From the NCBI GenBank assembly GCA_002426025.1, contig DINP01000049.1:3545-9280 (forward strand): a stretch of DNA of 5,736 bases, given 5' to 3'. Of this stretch, positions 1 to 5,500 are shown in pieces. The translations under genes and the position numbers were made by a program. Each line of letters begins with the position of its first letter. The stretch's first letter is position 1. Source of the DNA: Bacteroidales bacterium UBA5537 (GTDB lineage Bacteria; Bacteroidota; Bacteroidia; Bacteroidales; Lentimicrobiaceae). The notes under the pieces were generated by a model that saw only the letters and a program-made list of their open reading frames with translations, was not told the DNA's origin and did no database searches.

Positions 1-19
1 TTACTTTGAGCTTGATACC

Positions 20-475
20 ATGCAAATAAAACTTTCACATACCGACGACAAAGGCAAAGCCAATATGGTTGATGTGGGTGATAAGCCCATTCAGAAACGC
101 ACAGCCATTGCTTCAGGAAACATAAAACTGTCAACAGAAACCATCAGGCTAATCCGTGAAAACGAGATGAAAAAGGGCGATGTGCTGACCGTTGCCGAAA
201 TTGCCGGCATACAGGCTGCCAAGGAGACAAGCCGGCTGATACCGCTTTGTCATCCCTTGCAACTTACCAAAGTTGAGGTGAAAGCAACCTTAACCGATAA
301 GGGAGTGGATGTTGTAGCCATGGCACGTTGCCTTGGGCAAACCGGTGTCGAAATGGAAGCGCTGACTGCCGTTAGTGTTGCTCTGCTTACGGTTTACGAT
401 ATGTGCAAGGCTGTTGACAAACAAATGCTCATTGGCAATATCAGCCTGTTGGAGAAAAATAAAACGGATATTTAA
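20..475 (+). CDS. moaC: Cyclic pyranopterin monophosphate synthase MoaC
   Basis: This 151-residue protein is MoaC, which works after the radical-SAM enzyme MoaA to convert the GTP-derived intermediate to cyclic pyranopterin monophosphate, the first stable intermediate of molybdenum cofactor synthesis in the cytoplasm. Visible family motifs are L-S-H-T-D near the N-terminus, M-V-D-V (16-19), K52-G-D-V, I-A-G-I-Q-A-A-K (61-68), L-I-P-L-C-H78-P-L, G-V-E-M-E-A-L-T (109-116) and Y-D127-M-C-K130-A-V. Lys52, His78, Asp127 and Lys130 match the conserved E. coli positions Lys51, His77, Asp128 and Lys131, so the enzyme should be active. Length is slightly under the E. coli protein (161), with a shorter C-terminus. 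The ATG at 20 places the L-S-H-T-D motif as in homologues, although the frame is open to the window edge. No convincing ribosome binding site precedes it. It is followed after 10 bases by the membrane-protein gene, consistent with an operon. Confidence 0.96.
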   Translation: MQIKLSHTDDKGKANMVDVGDKPIQKRTAIASGNIKLSTETIRLIRENEMKKGDVLTVAEIAGIQAAKETSRLIPLCHPLQLTKVEVKATLTDKGVDVVAMARCLGQTGVEMEALTAVSVALLTVYDMCKAVDKQMLIGNISLLEKNKTDI

Positions 476-485
476 TAGAACTGCA

Positions 486-959
486 GTGGCAAATTATTTA
501 TTAAAGTTAAAACCTTCAGTACCCCGGCGGTGGTTGTTTTTCATCGCGGCAGCGGTGTGGGGTTTTGCCGCCTACCGTGTTCTGATGCTAGCGCTAAAAT
601 TTGCTCCTGATGCGCCATTTCCGCTTTGGGAAGTCATTGTACTTGGCTTGCTTGGTTTTGCTGTCTTTTTTAACTTTGTATTTTTGCGCGTTAGCCGGAA
701 ATATATCCGCCGCATAGCCTGTATGAAACAGGAAAATCCCTGCTTTTTCGCATTTTTTGGATGGAAAAGCTACCTATTGATAGCCGTAATGGCATCAATG
801 GGTATTCTATTTGCTCGTTTCCATCTGATGCCTATGTTTCTTCAGGGAATTTTTTATATTGCCCTTGGAGGATCGCTGCTAATGTCCGCTGTAATGTTTC
901 TGAATGCTGGAATCCTTTACAGGGGAAAGCGCCCGGATGATTGTGATCAGCCGGTGTAA
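486..959 (+). CDS. Small four-helix membrane protein, unknown function, in Moco operon
   Basis: A 157-residue integral membrane protein of unknown function. The frame is open back to 375, but that stretch overlaps the end of moaC and is a shadow; the GTG at 486, ten bases after the moaC stop, is the best start because the next in-frame ATG (585) would remove the first membrane segment. From that GTG, hydrophobic segments lie at about residues 16-37, 48-67, 95-112 and 119-144, with basic stretches before helix 1 (P-R-R) and between helices 2 and 3 (R-K-Y-I-R-R). A motif F-F-A-F-F-G-W-K-S-Y-L precedes helix 3. From memory this resembles a family of about 150-residue hypothetical membrane proteins in anaerobes with a similar W-K-S-Y/F signature, but I cannot assign a named family. 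Position between moaC and a MOSC-MogA gene suggests co-expression with Moco synthesis; any role in molybdate or sulfur handling would be a guess. No Shine-Dalgarno sequence is visible. Confidence 0.72.
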   Translation: MANYLLKLKPSVPRRWLFFIAAAVWGFAAYRVLMLALKFAPDAPFPLWEVIVLGLLGFAVFFNFVFLRVSRKYIRRIACMKQENPCFFAFFGWKSYLLIAVMASMGILFARFHLMPMFLQGIFYIALGGSLLMSAVMFLNAGILYRGKRPDDCDQPV

Positions 960-983
960 TCATTAATCTGAAATTGTTTATTC

Positions 984-1907
984 ATGGAAATTAAAGTAAT
1001 ATCGGTCAATATTTCTGAAAAAAAAGGAACGGTAAAAGTGCCTGTTGACCAGATTGAATTGAATGCCAACGGAGTTGAAAGCGATGCTCATGCCGGTAAA
1101 TGGCACAGGCAGGTTAGTCTTTTGGGTACTGAAAGCTTCCGCAAATTTGAGAAGGAAGCCAAACGTCCTTTGAATTACGGAGAGTTTGCCGAAAACATTA
1201 CCACCGAAGGAATTATCCTCTACGAAACCCATCCCCTCGACCGTTTTGTAATTGGCGATGCTTTGCTCGAAGTCACCCAGATAGGTAAAAAGTGCCATGG
1301 TGATAGCTGCGCTATTTACCGCGAAGTTGGCAATTGTGTAATGCCTAAGGAAGGTATTTTTTGCCGGGTATTGCACCCTGGTACTGTAATGGCCGGTGAT
1401 ATCATTGAATATCAGCCAAGAATATTCAAAGTAAGGGTAATTACATTGAGTGACAGGGCTTCGGTTGGAGAATACGAAGATAGAAGCGGCCCGCGTGTAG
1501 TGCAGTTGATGGAAGAGTTTTTTGCAGCCAATGGCTGGAAAGCAGAGATTGATCGGGTAGTTATTCCCGATGAACCAGCACAACTTCAGCAACGGATAAG
1601 TGAAGCCGAATCGGCAGATATTATCATTACAACCGGCGGAACCGGAATCGGCCCCCGCGATATTACCGTAGATGTGGTTAGGCAAATGCTCCAGAAAGAG
1701 ATTCCGGGTATTATGGAACATATCCGTGTTAAATACGGGGCTGAAAAACCAAATGCATTGGTTAGCAGGGGCGTGGCTGGTGTTTTCGGAAGGTCGTTGG
1801 TCTATACATTACCGGGCAGTGTTCGGGCTGTAGAAGAGTACCTTTCCGAAATAACCAAAACCATCAGGCACAGTATTTTTATGCTGCATGGCCTCGACCT
1901 GCATTAG
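984..1907 (+). CDS. MOSC domain fused to MogA/MoaB-type molybdopterin adenylyltransferase
   Basis: A 307-residue fusion of two molybdenum-cofactor modules. Residues 1 to about 146 form a MOSC domain: G30-V-E-S-D-A-H-A-G opening, G66-E-F-A-E-N-I-T-T-E-G, and the cysteine region G101-K-K-C104-H-G-D-S-C109 with C118, P121-K-E-G-I-F-C127-R-V and G138-D. MOSC domains are linked to sulfur transfer and Moco-dependent reductases (YiiM, YuaD, Moco sulfurase C-terminus). Residues 147-307 form a MogA/MoaB domain: R151-V-I-T-L-S-D-R-A-S-x-G, I194-P-D196-E, T216-T-G-G-T-G, R225-D226-I-T and L276-P-G. Asp196 and Asp226 align with E. coli MogA Asp49 and Asp82, so adenylylation of molybdopterin, the step before MoeA-mediated molybdate insertion, should be intact. 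The ATG at 984 is 24 bases after the previous stop and gives a complete MOSC N-terminus; no clear ribosome binding site is seen. The fusion would place MPT adenylylation next to a cysteine-rich MOSC module; channeling is inference. Confidence 0.93.
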   Translation: MEIKVISVNISEKKGTVKVPVDQIELNANGVESDAHAGKWHRQVSLLGTESFRKFEKEAKRPLNYGEFAENITTEGIILYETHPLDRFVIGDALLEVTQIGKKCHGDSCAIYREVGNCVMPKEGIFCRVLHPGTVMAGDIIEYQPRIFKVRVITLSDRASVGEYEDRSGPRVVQLMEEFFAANGWKAEIDRVVIPDEPAQLQQRISEAESADIIITTGGTGIGPRDITVDVVRQMLQKEIPGIMEHIRVKYGAEKPNALVSRGVAGVFGRSLVYTLPGSVRAVEEYLSEITKTIRHSIFMLHGLDLH

Positions 1908-1914
1908 GCAGGTC
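1896..1914 (+). terminator. Hairpin across the stop codon of the MOSC-MogA gene, possible weak terminator
   Basis: GACCTGC (1896-1902) and GCAGGTC (1908-1914) are perfect 7-bp inverted repeats around the loop ATTAG, whose last three bases are the TAG stop. The following sequence (TGATTATATAG) is AT-rich but has no run of T, so it is not a classic intrinsic terminator. It marks the 3' end of the Moco block and may stabilise the transcript end or act as a weak or factor-assisted terminator. Confidence 0.4.
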
Positions 1915-2012
1915 TGATTATATAGAATATTTACCTTCCTGAGTTCATCTGGGCTCGCTTTTTCTGTTTAATTCCAGATATTTGAAGCCTGCATAAGCTA
2001 TTACAGGATAAG

Positions 2013-2032
2013 AGTATTGTATATAAAATACT
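2013..2032. promoter_or_regulatory. AT-rich near-palindrome, possible operator
   Basis: AGTATTGTAT is followed directly by ATAAAATACT; the two halves are reverse complements at 9 of 10 positions, with one G/A mismatch. It lies about 60-80 bases upstream of the promoter elements of the acylphosphatase-like gene. It could be a protein-binding dyad, or a chance palindrome in AT-rich DNA. There is no independent support. Confidence 0.25.
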
Positions 2033-2064
2033 ACAAAACAGCACATTAGAATTTATTATTTTAC

Positions 2065-2084
2065 TGTCCTACTATTTGTCCTAC
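2065..2084 (+). repeat. Short direct repeat TGTCCTAC, 12-base period, upstream of promoter
   Basis: TGTCCTAC occurs at 2065-2072 and again at 2077-2084, 12 bases start to start, ending 7 bases before the predicted -33 element. Two copies spaced a little over one helical turn just upstream of a promoter fit an activator-binding site, but the repeat is short and could be chance. Confidence 0.3.
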
Positions 2085-2091
2085 CCTTTAA

Positions 2092-2124
2092 TTTGCAAAG
2101 CCATTCAGCCAGAACATATATTTG
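2092..2124 (+). promoter_or_regulatory. Bacteroidetes-type promoter for the acylphosphatase-like gene
   Basis: TATATTTG at 2117-2124 matches the Bacteroidetes -7 consensus TAnnTTTG exactly, and TTTG at 2092-2095 matches the -33 consensus, with 21 bases between them. Transcription would begin around 2128-2132, leaving a leader of only about 15-19 bases before the ATG at 2147. This placement argues for the ATG at 2147 as start and against the upstream TTG at 2093. No separate consensus promoter was seen before the giant gene at 2471, so this promoter may serve both. Confidence 0.55.
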
Positions 2125-2146
2125 TATAAATTCAATACAAGTACCG

Positions 2147-2422
2147 ATGTTGATTCATGCTGACATAACTTTTATCAAAAATAGCAGCGAAGATGGGTTT
2201 GGTTTTGCCTGTATGAAAGCAGCCTATTTATTTGGTATTACTGGTCGCATGGACTATAACCATCAGGTGAAAATAGAGGCTGAAGGCCATCATGATAAAA
2301 TGCAGGAGTTTATTTCCTGGATAAAAGAAAATATAAAAGACTCTGATATACTACAATATAACTCATCAAATAACTACAGCGGAAAATTTAAGGAATTTGA
2401 TATTTACCGGCATTCCGTGTAA
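2147..2422 (+). CDS. Acylphosphatase-fold protein with degenerate active site
   Basis: A 91-residue protein with the size and outline of acylphosphatase, which normally hydrolyses acyl phosphates. Matching landmarks are an initial beta strand (I3-H-A-D-I-T-F), a glycine-rich loop G17-F-G-F, a helix ending in F29-G-I-T-G (compare the family E-L-G-x-x-G), a strand V41-K-I-E-A-E-G, helix E54-F-I-S-W-I, and the C-terminal G79-K-F-K-E-F-D-I-Y (family G-x-F-x-x-F-x-I-x). The phosphate-binding loop is changed: the family G-x-V-Q-G-V-G-F-R reads N-S-S-E-D-G-F-G-F-A here, so the catalytic Arg is Ala21. The W-V-R-N motif carrying the catalytic Asn is replaced around R34-M-D-Y; N38 is near, and a two-residue deletion makes the alignment there uncertain. 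I infer a non-catalytic or altered acylphosphatase-like protein. The ATG at 2147 is chosen over an upstream TTG because of domain fit and promoter position. It precedes the giant secreted gene by 48 bases. No signal peptide is seen, so it should be cytoplasmic. Confidence 0.66.
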   Translation: MLIHADITFIKNSSEDGFGFACMKAAYLFGITGRMDYNHQVKIEAEGHHDKMQEFISWIKENIKDSDILQYNSSNNYSGKFKEFDIYRHSV

Positions 2423-2456
2423 CTAAAATGCAATTTTATAGCATTAAACACAACTA

Positions 2457-2470
2457 AATACCAAGGTATT
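2457..2470 (+). promoter_or_regulatory. Dyad touching the start codon of the giant secreted protein
   Basis: AATACC-AA-GGTATT is a perfect inverted repeat with 6-base arms and a 2-base centre, ending on the base before the ATG at 2471. In RNA it could form at most a 5-bp stem with a CAAG loop, and it contains the only Shine-Dalgarno-like bases (AAGG, 2463-2466) ahead of the gene. It could be a protein-binding site or a weak structure modulating translation initiation; it may also be chance. Confidence 0.3.
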
Positions 2471-2533
2471 ATGAAAAATCTTTTCCAAATTTTAGCGATG
2501 CTGGCATTGTTTATTTCCATTGAATCATTTGGC
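2471..2533 (+). other. Signal peptide of the giant protein
   Basis: Residues 1-21: short basic start (M-K-N), hydrophobic core of about 14 residues, then E-S-F-G with Q22 following. Small residues at -1 (Gly21) and -3 (Ser19) fit signal peptidase I. No lipobox cysteine is present, so this is not a lipoprotein. Export across the inner membrane is expected; the route across the outer membrane is not shown in this window. Confidence 0.85.
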
Positions 2534-5500
2534 CAGAAAACATGGACCGGAGCCACCAGCACCGCATGGAACACAGCAACCAACTGGTCGCCTGCCGGAA
2601 TCCCAATCGCGACCGATAATGTTATCATACCATCGGCACCTGCCAATCAACCACTTGTGAGCGGAACGTTAACTCCTGTATGTAACAACCTGACAATTAA
2701 CTCAGGAGCGACGCTCACAATCAATGGTACAACGTCGAGCAATGCTTTGCTGACAGCGTCTGGCAGTACCATTATTTACGGATCATTAAGCGTTGGAAGT
2801 GCTATAACACATTTTGGAACCCTTACGGTCAATAATATTACCTGGGCTTCGGGATCGTCCATGTCGGGTGCCATAAACGGGGGTGTCAATGTTTCGGGAA
2901 ACTGGGAATTTGCAACTGGTTCGGCAGTAAGCATGGGCTATAGCACTGTAACCTTCACCGGGAGTGCAAATTCTAATATAACATCAAACAGTGCGAATAG
3001 TAATTTTTATGGTCTTACTATTAATAAAACAGGTGGTGCCAGTGTCAGTATAGTTTCTGCTTCAACTTCTTCCCTGACAATTAACGGAGCAATCAATATT
3101 GGGTCAGGTGCTGTTCTCAATGGTCAGGCTGATATTACAACCATTCTGAAAGGCAATCTTACGAACGCGGGTAATATTTATATGAACGCCGGAACCCTGA
3201 GCTTCGAACGGACCTCAGGAACTCAAAGTGTGCAAATCAATACCAACGACTATTTCAATTCATTAAATATCAACACAGGAGGAACTGTTTCTATCACTAC
3301 GAGCTACTATATGCAACTTATGGGATCGCTTACGATACAGTCAGGTGTATTCAATCCGAATGGAAACCTTGTTGCTTTATGGGGTAACTGGACAAACAAT
3401 GTTGGGCCGGATGCATTTGTTGAAGGAACAGGTACAGTGAGTTTCAACGGAGGTAATTATCACCAATACTGTACAGGGGAAACCTTCAATATTCTGGAAG
3501 TAAATAAGACTCTTGGCGGCGCATTGCGGGTAGCTGTTGGGACTGTTACCTGTGCACAATACGACTGGACTGCCGGAGCGGTTGATGTGGGAGTAAGCGG
3601 GACATTCACCGCACTTGACCTGGCAGATGATGGAATTCGAGGCAGCTTTTATGTGAATCCTGGCTGCACCATCAATCTTTATCAGGATGCCAGTCAATCT
3701 GGTGACCTCGGTGGAAACCTGACTTTTACCGATGGAGGCACCATCAATATTTATGGTGGGCTTGGGTCAGTGTGTCATTGGCCGGCGAATGCCAATGCTT
3801 CCATTACCATGAATGATGGAGAGCTTAACTTTGCCGACCGGGGAATTCTTATCCAAAATAATGCTACTTATACTTTTACGACAAATATCACCGGGGGCAC
3901 AATAAAGACAGCAAAGGATTTTACCAACATCCGGACAGGCTTTGCTCTTACCGCCGGAACATTAGAAATGGTTGGCACCACCAATAACGTCTTAGCCTGT
4001 GCCCAGGGAAGTCTTTTCAATTTAAAAATAAACAAAGGGTCAACTGGTATGGTAACGTTGAATTCAAATGCCATTATCAATGGCCTGATAACGATTGAAT
4101 CAGGAACTTTTCTTGCTAACGGAAAGGTAATAAGTGCAATGGGAGGCGTTACCGTAAACAATGGTGGTGTTTTGTGGATTGAAAATAGCGCTCAGCTTCA
4201 GATTGGCAATACGAAAAGCTTGTTGGTAAATGAAGGCGGGGCGTTCAGATCTATAGGCTTACCACTGTCCAGGAACCGTTTAACGCATTTTTCCGGGTAC
4301 TTTGAAGTGCAGATTCATGGAACTATTGCGGCCATTCACACCATTTTCGAGTATAATTATGGCCTCAATGTCTGGGGCTCTGCTACTGTTGATCTATTGT
4401 ACCCATTTGACTATTGCACCTTTCAAAATGGCACTGACAGGTTGCTTTTATTCGGCAATAATCAGGAACTTTTGATTAGAGGGGCCAGCTTTCCGACGGC
4501 AACAGCGGTCAACAATGTCTGGAAAAACAACGATGCAGGAAGGGTCAATTTCAAAGATGCAACCGGAGCCTTTACCGGGCCAGCTTACGAACTGGATCCA
4601 TATAACCGTATTGACTGGTCAACCACCCAGCCCGGCCTCTGGACCGGCGCCATTTCAACCGATTGGAATATTGCAGGCAATTGGGACGACCTGTTGGTTC
4701 CTACTATAACTACCGATGTGGTAATTCCGGCTACTGCGCCCAATATGCCTATTGTGGGCAATGCAAATGCTGTTTGTAACTCATTGACAGTAAATGGGAT
4801 GCTGACCATCGCAAACCGAACCCTTGAAACAGGAACAGCTATTATCAATGGTAATCTTTCAATGAACCATTATCTTGGTGTATTTAAGGTTAATGGTAAT
4901 ATCACCTGGAATTTAGGTTCAACCGCAAGTATTTCAGCAATGTCAACCATCCGGGTTAAAGGGGATTGGACTTATAACACCGGTGCGAATGTACAATTGA
5001 CAAATGGCAGTGTTTACTTTGAAGGATTCACATTTACCAGAATTTATAATTACGACGACAATAGTTCCTTTAATGAGATTTACGTTACAAAAACAGAAAG
5101 CAGTAACCTAAGTTTCGATGCGGGTTCTACTTATCCGATTCGCGTTAAAAACTTTTATGTTGATTATAATTCAGAGTTTTATTCCAATGCTGCCCAAAAC
5201 CTAAATGTAACCGGCAATTTCTATAGTTTCAGCACTACCCAACTTGTCAATGGAGCCATCGTATTTGAAGGCTCCAATCATATTTTTATCCCGCATCCTG
5301 ATGCATTTTACCACGACATTATTTTTAACCAGAGCGGCACAGTAACCCTCAACCAGACCAACACCAATATGTTGGATGTAAGGGGCGATATCGTCATTAA
5401 CTCAGGTATTTTTAATGCTGAAAACAGTATTATTAAACTTGGTGGCTCTTGGATTAACAATGTTGGCGAAAGCGCATTTAATGAAACCGGTAGCCGAGTC

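Larger units (their letters stand above)
1908..2146 (+). other. AT-rich intergenic region between Moco block and acylphosphatase-like gene
   Basis: This 239-base spacer contains no supportable coding frame. A frame can be opened from a TTG at 2093, but that TTG lies in the predicted -33 promoter element and the added 18 residues do not belong to the acylphosphatase fold. The spacer holds, in order, the 3' arm of the stop-codon hairpin, an AT-rich near-palindrome (2013-2032), a direct repeat (2065-2084) and a Bacteroidetes-type promoter (2092-2124). No tRNA-like or recognisable riboswitch structure was found by eye. Confidence 0.7.
2543..4639 (+). repeat. Protein-level tandem module 1 (residues 25-723)
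   Basis: This 699-residue module runs from W25-T-G-A-T-S-T to just before the equivalent W724. In order it shows an N-terminal W-T-G / N-W / P-x-x-x-T-D segment (25-55), three G-N-W/L units (from 143, 228 and 305), a D-L-A-D-D-G-I segment near 383-389, a Thr/Gly/Asn-rich beta-helical middle, and a closing part with C-T-F-Q-N-G, G-A-S-F-P-T, G-R-V-N-F and D-P-Y-N-R-I-D-W (709-716). It corresponds to module 2 at the protein level, but nucleotide identity is clearly reduced, so the duplication is not recent. Confidence 0.85.

Noticed and set aside
1..29. Possible tail of an upstream gene, ending at TGA 7-9 or at TAA 27-29 overlapping the moaC start
   Set aside because: Too few codons are visible to tell which frame, if either, is coding.
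375..485. N-terminal extension of the membrane-protein frame from an ATG inside moaC
   Set aside because: It would overlap moaC by about 100 bases and its Cys/Arg-rich sequence reads as an out-of-frame shadow of the conserved MoaC C-terminus.
978..1721. Long minus-strand open frame (247 residues)
   Set aside because: It is entirely antisense to the well-supported MOSC-MogA gene, and its translation shows no recognisable domain.
2093..2146. TTG start giving 18 extra residues on the acylphosphatase-like protein
   Set aside because: The TTG is part of the predicted -33 element, and the acylphosphatase fold begins at the ATG at 2147.
2404..2646. Minus-strand frame of 80 residues across the start of the giant gene
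   Set aside because: It lies antisense to the signal peptide and first module opening, with no motif of its own.
3377..4161. Two minus-strand frames (3377-3697 and 3868-4161)
   Set aside because: Both lie antisense inside the continuous plus-strand repeat gene, whose repeats recur at protein level only in the plus frame.
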